A stretch of 52,138 bases of DNA from Saprospiraceae bacterium (GTDB lineage Bacteria > Bacteroidota > Bacteroidia > Chitinophagales > Saprospiraceae), in NCBI GenBank assembly GCA_021739645.1, contig JAIPBL010000044.1, positions 1 to 52,138 of the forward strand, read 5' to 3'. The notes beneath the pieces are model-generated. The model had not been told where the DNA came from, searched no databases, and was given only the letters and a program-made list of their open reading frames with translations. A program made the position numbers and the translations under genes. Positions 1 through 7,064 of the stretch are shown here, piece after piece. The first letter of the stretch is position 1. Each line of letters opens with the position of its first letter.

Positions 1-2
1 TT

Positions 3-131
3 CAAACGGCTGTCAAACTCGGCGTTTCTGCTTTTGACTATATTGCTGACAGGGTAAGTCGCCGTTTCAATATGACCGCTCTGGCTGAGTTGGTGGCTCA
101 GGCTTACCCGCCTGCTACCTTACCGCTTTGA
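3..131 (+). CDS. C-terminal end of a putative transposase (partial)
   Basis: The frame is open from the window edge to a TGA and gives about 42 residues, beginning QTAVKLGVSAFDYIADR and ending AYPPATLPL. I associate this kind of tail (QTAVKLGVS followed by an aromatic residue and DRV) with insertion-sequence transposases. No catalytic residue lies inside the window, so the IS family cannot be named. A small GAGGC/GCCTC hairpin at 215-228 separates it from aroA. No terminal inverted repeat could be recognised because the other end is missing. The call rests on resemblance only. Confidence 0.45.
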   Translation, partial: QTAVKLGVSAFDYIADRVSRRFNMTALAELVAQAYPPATLPL

Positions 132-239
132 GGGGATTCCTCGAAAATCAAAGTAGGAATGATGGTGCTTCAGAAGTTCAGTATGTTCAGGCAACTAAAA
201 AAGTTGCTGTAAAAGAGGCGTTAGCCTCAATATAACTTG

Positions 240-1496
240 ATGACATTCAAACTCTCCAAATCCGACCGCCACCTCGTCGGAGATATCTATCTCGACGGCT
301 CCAAGAGCATCAGCAATCGGGCGCTCATGATTAGGGCGTTGTGCGGTGTAGATTTTGACATAAAAAGCCTGTCCACCTCCTTGGACACGCAGCTCATGGA
401 GCAGTTGCTGGCCACTGATGGCGAGGTGCTCGATGCCGGGGCGGCCGGTACGACCTTCCGTTTCCTCACGGCCTATCTGGCTGCCCACACCGACCGCAGC
501 CGAACACTCACGGGTTCCGAGCGCATGAAGCAGCGGCCCATCGGCCTGCTGGTGGAGGCGCTCCGCAAACTGGGCGCAAACATCGAATACCTCGAAAACG
601 AGGGTTACCCACCGCTGCGCATCCATCCGACCGGCGGCCTCAGCGCTGCCAACCAACTGTCCATCCCCGCCAACACCAGCAGCCAGTACCTCTCTGCCCT
701 GCTCATGATAGCGCCCACCCTGCCCAACGGCCTCGAACTCGAGCTGATGGGCAACCTGGTTTCCCGTCCCTACGTCGAAATGACGCTGCTAATGATGGCC
801 TATTTCGGGGTAGGACATGAGTGGGAGGGCGATGTGATACGGGTGCCGCCCGGCAAGTACCAACCAAGGCCGTTCAATGTAGAGGCGGACTGGTCGGCAG
901 CCTCGTACTACTACGCCATGGCTGCCTTTTCCGACCGCTGCGATTTGCGGCTGCACGGGCTGTTCTCCGATAGTTGGCAGGGCGACTCGGCGCTGGCCGG
1001 CATGATGCAGGCTTTCGGCGTGGAATCCATTTTTTACAAAAACACCCTCCATCTGACCAAACTTCCCGGCACGAAACCCTTCTTCGAATGGGACTTCCTG
1101 CCCTGCCCCGACGTGGCGCAGACGCTGGCCGTGGTCTGCGGCGGGCTTGGTGTGCACGGGCTGTTCAGCGGACTGGAGACGCTGCGCATCAAGGAGACTG
1201 ACCGAATCGCTGCCCTGCAAAACGAGCTGGCCAAGGTGCAGGTCTTCCTCTCGAAGCTGCCCGACCGCTTTTCCCAAAAAGCCGACAAAGAGTTTTTCAT
1301 GATAGAAGGCAAGGCCGTGGTAGCAGACTCGCCCGTGATTCTCACCTACGAAGACCACCGAATGGCGATGGCTTTTTCGCCGCTGTCGATGTTGGGAGAC
1401 ATCAAAATTGAGCACCCAGCGGTGGTGGAGAAGTCATACCCGGCGTTTTGGGAGGATTTGAAGTCGCTGGGGTTTGTGGTGGAATTAGGAGACTGA
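240..1496 (+). CDS. aroA: 3-phosphoshikimate 1-carboxyvinyltransferase (EPSP synthase)
   Basis: The enzyme transfers enolpyruvate from PEP to shikimate-3-phosphate, the sixth step of the chorismate pathway, in the cytoplasm. The 418-residue product has the expected landmarks in order: DGSKSISNRAL near the N-terminus, an AGTTFRFL substrate loop near residue 70, RMKQRPI near 95, DWSAASY in the middle, RIKETDRI near residue 315, and EDHRMAMAF before the C-terminus. Length and order fit an intact enzyme. I place the start at the ATG at 240; a TTG lies immediately before it in the same frame. It stands alone on the plus strand between a transposase remnant and minus-strand genes, with no visible operon partner. 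Confidence 0.96.
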   Translation: MTFKLSKSDRHLVGDIYLDGSKSISNRALMIRALCGVDFDIKSLSTSLDTQLMEQLLATDGEVLDAGAAGTTFRFLTAYLAAHTDRSRTLTGSERMKQRPIGLLVEALRKLGANIEYLENEGYPPLRIHPTGGLSAANQLSIPANTSSQYLSALLMIAPTLPNGLELELMGNLVSRPYVEMTLLMMAYFGVGHEWEGDVIRVPPGKYQPRPFNVEADWSAASYYYAMAAFSDRCDLRLHGLFSDSWQGDSALAGMMQAFGVESIFYKNTLHLTKLPGTKPFFEWDFLPCPDVAQTLAVVCGGLGVHGLFSGLETLRIKETDRIAALQNELAKVQVFLSKLPDRFSQKADKEFFMIEGKAVVADSPVILTYEDHRMAMAFSPLSMLGDIKIEHPAVVEKSYPAFWEDLKSLGFVVELGD

Positions 1497-1606
1497 TCCG
1501 CATTTTTTTGAAATTGTGGCGTATTTTTGCAACGGTTCAGCCGAGTAAGGAGCAGGACAATTTAGGGGATTGTTTCGTGTTTACTTTGGGGCTTTTCAGG
1601 AAGACC

Positions 1607-2059
1607 CTACCTAAACCCCAATGCCTCGTCCTCCTTCTCCCGCATGGTTTTTTCCTCCTCCGGCGTCTTGTCGCCAAACCCGCAAAGGTGCAGCACCCCA
1701 TGTGCCATCACCCTGTATAGTTCTTGCTCGAAGGTGACTTTAAAATCTTGGGCATTGTCACGCACCCGGTCAATGCTGATGAAGATGTCACCTTCGATTG
1801 TAGGCGGCTCAGCGTATGGGAAGGTGATGATGTCGGTGAGGGTGTCGTGGTCGAGGTACTCGACGTTGAGGTGGTGGAGGTATTCGTCGGAGCAGAAAAT
1901 AAAATTGAGCGAGCGGAGCACACAGCCCGCTCGCTCAATTATTTTTTGCAGCCAATCGGTTGCCGCTTGTTCGTCTTTCAGTTCAAACTCAATTTCTTCA
2001 GAAGAAAATTCGATGGATTCATATTCCTCAAAAGGAAGTGGAAAGGGCGGCTGCGTCAT
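1607..2059 (-). CDS. ybeY: Endoribonuclease YbeY, rRNA maturation factor
   Basis: YbeY is a metal-dependent single-strand RNase involved in 16S rRNA 3' end maturation and ribosome quality control. The 150-residue product carries SDEYLHHLNVEYLDHDTLTDI followed by the signature HGVLHLCGFGDKTPEEE near residue 120. The classical metal site is HGxLHLxGYDH. Here the first two histidines are present, but the third is replaced in the GFGDK segment; I recall this variation from Bacteroidota members of the family. The rest of the fold is intact. The ATG at 2059 is the only sensible start. A large inverted repeat at 2088-2143 separates it from the upstream anti-sigma factor gene, so the two may be transcribed separately. 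Confidence 0.93.
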   Translation of the reverse strand: MTQPPFPLPFEEYESIEFSSEEIEFELKDEQAATDWLQKIIERAGCVLRSLNFIFCSDEYLHHLNVEYLDHDTLTDIITFPYAEPPTIEGDIFISIDRVRDNAQDFKVTFEQELYRVMAHGVLHLCGFGDKTPEEEKTMREKEDEALGFR

Positions 2060-2087
2060 TTAAAGTTGGTAGGCCGAAGAGTGGATG

Positions 2088-2143
2088 TTTTGTTGTTGAA
2101 TTGCTGTATAGTTGGCTAACAATACAGCAATTTAACAACAAAA
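2088..2143. repeat. 22-bp inverted repeat between ybeY and the anti-sigma factor gene
   Basis: The arms at 2088-2109 and 2122-2143 match at 21 of 22 positions around a 12-nt loop. The outer part is TTTTGTTGTT and the inner part is ATTGCTGTAT. It lies just past the stop of the anti-sigma gene (minus strand) and before ybeY, so it could end the upstream transcript. The arms contain short iterated words (TTGTTGTTGAATTG), like the other hairpins in this window. Confidence 0.7.
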
Positions 2144-2149
2144 CAATCT

Positions 2150-2536
2150 TTATAATTTAAACCGCATTTCAACGGTACTGCCGTTGTCGTGGAAGCTGAT
2201 ATGGTCGGAGAGTTGGCGCATTAAGAATACGCCACGGCCGCCGCATTTGCAAAGATTTTCAGGTTGGGTCGGATCTGGAACGCTTTCGTAGTCAAATCCA
2301 TTTCCCTCATCAGAAACCCTGACAGCGATGCAATTCCTTTCTTTCCGGGACCTCACCTGTACGGTTTTGGCCTCCTGCTCCCCGTTGCCGTGAACGATTG
2401 CGTTCGTAACCGCTTCGGTGAGGCTGATAAGAATATTGCACTGTTTGTTTGGGTCTAGGTTGTACCTGTTGACCAGATTTTCAACGAAAGGTTCCACTGC
2501 TGAAACACTCCCAGTTTTAGATAAAAGTTTTAACAT
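2150..2536 (-). CDS. Anti-sigma regulatory factor, RsbW-like serine kinase ATPase
   Basis: This is a 128-residue stand-alone GHKL/HATPase_c domain. Visible ATP-site boxes are the N box TEAVTNAIVHGNG, the G1 box SDEGNGFD and the G2-like GGRGVFLMRQL. Proteins of this size usually bind a partner sigma factor or phosphorylate an anti-sigma antagonist. No antagonist (STAS) gene or sigma factor is next to it here, so its partner is unknown. The frame continues upstream, but I prefer the ATG at 2536 because AGGA sits at a suitable distance before it and the N-terminus then matches the family. A good promoter candidate lies about 175 bases upstream, which would leave a long leader. Confidence 0.88.
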   Translation of the reverse strand: MLKLLSKTGSVSAVEPFVENLVNRYNLDPNKQCNILISLTEAVTNAIVHGNGEQEAKTVQVRSRKERNCIAVRVSDEGNGFDYESVPDPTQPENLCKCGGRGVFLMRQLSDHISFHDNGSTVEMRFKL

Positions 2537-2711
2537 GCTAGTATCCTGTGTTTGAAGAACGGTAGGCTTCCTCAAGTATGTGGTGAACGAATAAATGGTT
2601 TAAAACGGTTCGTTTCGGATACGTTCTCAGATTGGATAGAAATAACGCAAGGTGGGCCTTTGGGGGAATAATTTTTTGACTAAGGGATAATTCTTTCTTT
2701 CTAACGAAGCA

Positions 2712-2743
2712 CAAAGATAAGGGGAAAAGCATGGGCTTGTCAA
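2712..2743 (-). promoter_or_regulatory. Bacteroidota-type promoter candidate for the anti-sigma factor gene
   Basis: Read on the minus strand, TTG (2743-2741) is followed after 21 bases by TATCTTTG (2719-2712), an exact fit to the TAnnTTTG -7 consensus with a minimal -33 element. The predicted leader to the ATG at 2536 is about 170 bases, which is long, so a leader element or a second start site is possible. Confidence 0.5.
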
Positions 2744-2753
2744 GGGGTGATGG

Positions 2754-2791
2754 AAAAAAGTTGTTGGCGAGCTTTAAAGCAAGCCCGCCAA
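2754..2791 (-). terminator. Rho-independent terminator after the PIG-L deacetylase gene
   Basis: On the minus strand a stem TTGGCG...CGCCAA (2791-2764), with an inner GCTT/AAGC pairing, is followed within a few bases by a T6 run (2759-2754). It begins directly after the deacetylase stop at 2795. Confidence 0.75.
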
Positions 2792-2794
2792 ATT

Positions 2795-5299
2795 TCATTT
2801 TGTTTTCTTGCCCAAACCTATCAGGTTGGCAAATAAACGGTAAGCGCCCGGTACCCCCGAAGGCAGTTCCCGAAAGAACGAAAGGCCTGTGTACACGTAG
2901 TAACCTTCGCCATATTTCGCCACCAGCAGACTGCCGTCACGGGCAGGTTCTTCAGGGTCGTTACAGCTTAAAATCGGCGTAAACTCAGCAGCCCATTCGT
3001 TGGGGAAGTACAGTCCCCGTTCCTGTACCCAGCCCTCAAAGTCCTTCGTCGTGATTTTGTTAGGAGAATTAAGTACGGGATGGTCTGGTGCAAGAAAACG
3101 CATTTCGGCCTCCTCCACCGTTACACGATCACGGCTGACCTTTAGATTGAAAGGTGTTACCTCTTCATCAGGGATAAGCATTCGAGCTGTATTATACTGC
3201 ACGACCACCGTGCCACCTTGCTTGGTGTAATCGAATAATTTAGCTTGGTGGAATTTCAGGCGCTCCAGCGTGTTATAGGCACGGATGCCAATGATCACGG
3301 CATTGTATTTTTTCAGGTTGTCCAGTGTGATGTCCCGATCTTCGAGCAGGTCAACCGTATAGCCAGCTTGACGGAGGCTGGCAGGCACTTTGTCTCCAGC
3401 GCCCATGATGTAACCGATGCGGTCACCGGCCCTTTTGAGGTCGGTACGGGCGACTTTGGCTTCAGAAGGCAACAACAACGTCTGGGCAGGGATATGGTCG
3501 TACTCGATGCTCACCAGCGACTTATCGTAGCGCTGACCGTCCACGGTAGCCACGGGCGTTATTTTGCCCTCCCCATTTGCCGCAGGCGCAAAAACCTGGA
3601 ACGTCACGGTCTGCTCCTCACCTTTTAGTTTTAGGTTAAAATCAATGGCAGTAGGCTCGGCTCGCCAGCCTTTTGGTACGTCGAGGCTGACCTTGCCACT
3701 GGTGTTCGGTGCGCCGGATTTCACCACTACGCTCACTGCACGGGGTTTTGCGTCAGCGAATAAAAGCGCCTCCTCCGTCATGTTGACGAACACGGGCGGC
3801 GTCACCTCGAATGGGCGGTAAACCTCGCCTTTCACGTCGTCGTCTTTTTTGTAAACTACTTCTCGTTCCAGCGTAAATGGCTGGTTATCAACTAAAAAAA
3901 CAAATTCAACCTTGAATTGATGCGGCGTTTCGGGAAGGCCATGCAGTGCCTGTTCTTTCACCGTGTACATGCCGATAGCCCAGTTTTCCGTCAACCAGTA
4001 GGCGCTGGTGTAGGGCAAAGTAGTGGGCAGTGAGAGTTTCTTTTTGAAGGAAAAATCCTTGTTGCTGGCCAATGTGGTATTGAGGGTGGAGTCGGAGCCG
4101 AGGGGCAGGTAGCGCACCGATTGCAACACGACCGGTTCGCTGCTGCGGTTGATGGCTTCCATCGTGAGATTCACCTCTTGACCTGGTGTGGCGGAGAAGT
4201 CGCTGGCTGTTGCCTCCACGAAGAGGCCGAGGCAGTTCGTGATGACCCGCTTGATTTCGGCGAACTTCACCCGCTTCCAGTAGCCGTCGGGGAGTGCCTC
4301 GATTTTTTTCATCGCCTGCATCAGCATTGGTACACTGGCTCCGGGATTGTCAAAGCGGAAATCGCCCTGAACTTTTTTCAAAATATCGCCGATGGGGCCG
4401 CCGCCTTCCACCCTTGTCCAAGTGGTGTTGATGCCTGCGAAGAGGTCGCCGGGTTGTTCTGGCATATCGCCCTTGAGCAGGTCAAGGTACTCCATGTTCT
4501 CGCCACGGCTGCCCACAGAGCCGAAGCCCTGTGACTTGTGCATCGAGCGGCTCTCGGCGGCAATTTCACCGATGGATTTGCCTTGCAGCGGCAGGTAGGG
4601 ACCGGCGTCCACACTCACCATCTTTGACTTGTCGGCGGCGTCGAACTTTTCCTGGCTGCCATAAAACCACCATGAGGTGTTGAAAAACAGGCGCTTGGGC
4701 TTCCAAGGCTGCACATATTTCAGTTGTTCTGGGTAAATATTAGGGTCGTTGGCGAGGTCGAATGCCTCGTAGCTGAGGATGGCGGAGGAGGTGTGGTGGC
4801 CGTGGGTTTTGCCCGCCGAGTTGTGGTCGAAACGGTTGACGATGACATCTGGCTGCCATTTGCGGATGGCCCAGACCACATCGGCCAACACTTCGTCCTT
4901 GTTCCACATTTTGAGGGTTTCATCGGGGTGCTTGGAGTAGCCGAAGTCATTTGCTCGGCTGAACATTTGCGTGCCACCGTCAATTCGACGAGCGGCCAGT
5001 AGCTCCTGTGTGCGGATGACACCGAGCAGCTCCTCGATTTGAGTACCGATGAGGTTTTGGCCACCGTCGCCACGGGTGAGCGAGAGGTAGGCCGTATTCA
5101 TGTGCTGGTCGTTGGAGAGCCAGGAAATGAGCCGGGTATTCTCGTCATCGGGGTGAGCAGCCACGTAAAGCGCTGAACCGAGGACATTGAGTTTTTCGAT
5201 GGCTTGGTAGATTTCGGAGGAGTTGAGGCGTTCAGGACGCTGTGCGAAGAGGCTGGTGATGACCAGCAGGAACAGCAATGTGAGTCGGCAATTTTTCAT
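2795..5299 (-). CDS. Secreted PIG-L family deacetylase, large form
   Basis: The N-terminal signal peptide (MKNCRLTLLFLLVITSLFAQ) predicts export from the cytoplasm. It is followed by the PIG-L/LmbE fold: AAHPDDENTRL near residue 45 supplies metal ligands, and KTHGHHTSSAI near residue 165 the later histidine. PIG-L enzymes remove N-acetyl groups from amino sugars. The remaining 550 residues contain beta-rich segments resembling NPCBM/CARDB-like modules and a C-terminal region (GAGDKVPASLRQAGY onward) of the glutamine-amidotransferase-like type. At 834 residues it matches the long Bacteroidota form rather than the 230-residue core enzyme. The start at 5299 is chosen because it opens the signal peptide. 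The substrate is unknown. Confidence 0.85.
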   Translation of the reverse strand: MKNCRLTLLFLLVITSLFAQRPERLNSSEIYQAIEKLNVLGSALYVAAHPDDENTRLISWLSNDQHMNTAYLSLTRGDGGQNLIGTQIEELLGVIRTQELLAARRIDGGTQMFSRANDFGYSKHPDETLKMWNKDEVLADVVWAIRKWQPDVIVNRFDHNSAGKTHGHHTSSAILSYEAFDLANDPNIYPEQLKYVQPWKPKRLFFNTSWWFYGSQEKFDAADKSKMVSVDAGPYLPLQGKSIGEIAAESRSMHKSQGFGSVGSRGENMEYLDLLKGDMPEQPGDLFAGINTTWTRVEGGGPIGDILKKVQGDFRFDNPGASVPMLMQAMKKIEALPDGYWKRVKFAEIKRVITNCLGLFVEATASDFSATPGQEVNLTMEAINRSSEPVVLQSVRYLPLGSDSTLNTTLASNKDFSFKKKLSLPTTLPYTSAYWLTENWAIGMYTVKEQALHGLPETPHQFKVEFVFLVDNQPFTLEREVVYKKDDDVKGEVYRPFEVTPPVFVNMTEEALLFADAKPRAVSVVVKSGAPNTSGKVSLDVPKGWRAEPTAIDFNLKLKGEEQTVTFQVFAPAANGEGKITPVATVDGQRYDKSLVSIEYDHIPAQTLLLPSEAKVARTDLKRAGDRIGYIMGAGDKVPASLRQAGYTVDLLEDRDITLDNLKKYNAVIIGIRAYNTLERLKFHQAKLFDYTKQGGTVVVQYNTARMLIPDEEVTPFNLKVSRDRVTVEEAEMRFLAPDHPVLNSPNKITTKDFEGWVQERGLYFPNEWAAEFTPILSCNDPEEPARDGSLLVAKYGEGYYVYTGLSFFRELPSGVPGAYRLFANLIGLGKKTK

Positions 5300-5380
5300 G
5301 TCGTTGATTATTTTTGAAATGCGAAGATAGTCGAAAGGAAAAAGTACACGCTGAAAAGGGAAAAGTTTGAACGGAGCCAT

Positions 5381-5890
5381 TTATTTCTTGAAACCGATGC
5401 GCTCCCGTTTTTCCCATTCTTTTTTGTCCTTGCGCTCCCGCATCAGCAGGGTAAGGGCTTGTTCAACGTCTTCGAAACGGATTTCAAGTTCGTCGAGCCG
5501 CAAGGCGAGTTCAGTGTAAGTTAGTGCGTAGCGGCGGATGGCGACGAAGGCTCGCATAATAGCGATGTTGACAGCGATGGCTTTTTCGCTGTTCAGGACG
5601 GAGGAGAGCATGGCGACGCCTTGCTCGGTGAAAACAAAGGGCAGGTATTTAGAATACTTGCCTCTTTGAGAACCCTCTTTCTCTAAGGTCACAATTTGTG
5701 ACCTTAGAGATTTGAATTCTGATTTGGTCAATTCAAACATGAAATCTGGTGGAAAACGTTGCAAGTTCCTGCGAACTGCTTGTTTTAAGACTTTGGTTTC
5801 AATACCATACATCTCGGCCAAGTCAGCGTCCAGCATGACTTTCATTCCCCGTATCTCATGGATTTTCTGTTGGATAAGTTGGAGCTCCAT
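5381..5890 (-). CDS. ORF6N domain protein, phage-type DNA-binding protein
   Basis: The first 90 residues (from MELQLIQQKIHEIRG through DADLAEMYGIETKVLKQAVRRN to RFPPDFMFELT) are a clear ORF6N domain, a DNA-binding module common in phage antirepressors and in scattered chromosomal genes of Bacteroidota. FVFTEQGVAMLSSVL is also typical. The C-terminal third is a charged helix likely to form a coiled coil (ALRLDELEIRFEDVEQAL). At 169 residues it appears complete. The start at 5890 gives the usual N-terminus. It is separated from the desaturase gene by a perfect 22-bp palindrome. There is no other phage gene nearby, so it is probably a lone acquisition of unknown role. Confidence 0.87.
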   Translation of the reverse strand: MELQLIQQKIHEIRGMKVMLDADLAEMYGIETKVLKQAVRRNLQRFPPDFMFELTKSEFKSLRSQIVTLEKEGSQRGKYSKYLPFVFTEQGVAMLSSVLNSEKAIAVNIAIMRAFVAIRRYALTYTELALRLDELEIRFEDVEQALTLLMRERKDKKEWEKRERIGFKK

Positions 5891-5936
5891 ATTCTCATAG
5901 TTTTTGTTCTGAGTCAAATATAGTGCTCCCATTTAC

Positions 5937-5981
5937 TTCAAGAGCCTACCGGCAACAAATTGTTGCCGGTAGGCTCTTGAA
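5937..5981. terminator. Perfect 22-bp palindrome after the desaturase gene
   Basis: The arms at 5937-5958 and 5960-5981 (TTCAAGAGCCTACCGGCAACAA and its exact complement) are separated by a single base. It lies 20 bases beyond the desaturase stop and 47 bases before the ORF6N start. The simplest reading is a strong bidirectional transcription terminator, although there is no long T run. An operator or dispersed hairpin repeat is the alternative. Confidence 0.65.
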
Positions 5982-6000
5982 ATAAAGATAAAACGATAGT

Positions 6001-6909
6001 TTAGGCCGCTTTCCCCATCCGCTCAAAACGCATGTTCTGCGTGCGGCAAGCTGGAATTATGGGCCCCAAGAAATAGGTGCGGAAAATGAACCACAGAAAG
6101 CTCTTCTCATTGAGACGTGGGTCAATCTGGCTTTCAATTTCCTTGTGCTTCTCCGCCAATTTGCTCCAGTGGATGCCGGGTGACATGTGGTGCGCCGTGT
6201 GGAAGCCGTTGTTTGGCAGGGTGAAGTTCAGCCCCCAGCCCGTGAAGTTGCGGGAGTGGTTGATGGGTGACTCCTCATCGGCGTGGATGTGTTGCACGTA
6301 GTTGAAAATCAGGACGCTGAACAGGGACACCTGCTGAGGAATGATGACGTACCAAATCGCCTTGCGCCAATCGAGCAGCAGTGCGACCACGATGATGCCT
6401 ACCATGCTAAACACTTGAAGCATGTGGAACCAGAACTTCCGACGGTTTTCGCCATAAAGCGCCACCATGTACTGGAAGATGGCTTTTTGCTGCTTCATCC
6501 CACTGAGTGATGGGTAGGTGATGAGGGTGAGCAAGTTGTTTTTCTCCGTCACCTGATAGGTGCGGGTATAGTCCTGCTCCTTGTTGATATGTACGTGGTG
6601 GTTGGAGTTGTGCGTGGGTATCCAGCCGAAAACTGGAAAGCCGTAGAAGGCCGTCAGAAAATTGTCGGTGAGGACGTTCATCCATTTGTTCTTCCACATG
6701 GGCAGGTGCTGGTGGTTGTGCACCAAAACAGCAATGACCACGGCCATGTACAATTGAAGAATGTAAAGTGGAACGAATTGGAGCGTACTCAATTCACCTC
6801 CAAACTGCCAAAGGAAAACCAACAAAAAGGCAGTGAGAAGCATGAAAAATACGGAACGGATATCGGCATTGTATCGAAGCATGATTAATTTTTTTACGCC
6901 TTCCTTCAT
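6001..6909 (-). CDS. Membrane fatty acid desaturase
   Basis: The protein has the three histidine clusters of diiron membrane desaturases/hydroxylases: HNHQH in the first third, HNSNHHVH next, and HTAHH in the last third, set among several hydrophobic segments (SVFFMLLTAFLLVFLW, YMAVVIAVLVH, FSMVGIIVVALLL). It should introduce a double bond or hydroxyl into an acyl chain at the inner membrane. The exact substrate (phospholipid acyl chain, sphingolipid or carotenoid) cannot be told. The ATG at 6909 is preceded by AAAGGG; a second ATG at 6882 is also possible, so the first nine residues are uncertain. It is monocistronic, bounded downstream by the palindrome. Confidence 0.86.
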   Translation of the reverse strand: MKEGVKKLIMLRYNADIRSVFFMLLTAFLLVFLWQFGGELSTLQFVPLYILQLYMAVVIAVLVHNHQHLPMWKNKWMNVLTDNFLTAFYGFPVFGWIPTHNSNHHVHINKEQDYTRTYQVTEKNNLLTLITYPSLSGMKQQKAIFQYMVALYGENRRKFWFHMLQVFSMVGIIVVALLLDWRKAIWYVIIPQQVSLFSVLIFNYVQHIHADEESPINHSRNFTGWGLNFTLPNNGFHTAHHMSPGIHWSKLAEKHKEIESQIDPRLNEKSFLWFIFRTYFLGPIIPACRTQNMRFERMGKAA

Positions 6910-7064
6910 CACAACCCTTTGGTTGTTCTCTGTGGTAGGCGGTACAAAGAGAAGGTAATTTCTCTGGTCGTGGGAGTAATTTCAGGTGATAATTATTGTT
7001 TTTACGAAAAAAGTAGAAGAATTGCTGATTTTAGCCTTTCTCACAACAACAATTGACCTGTTTT

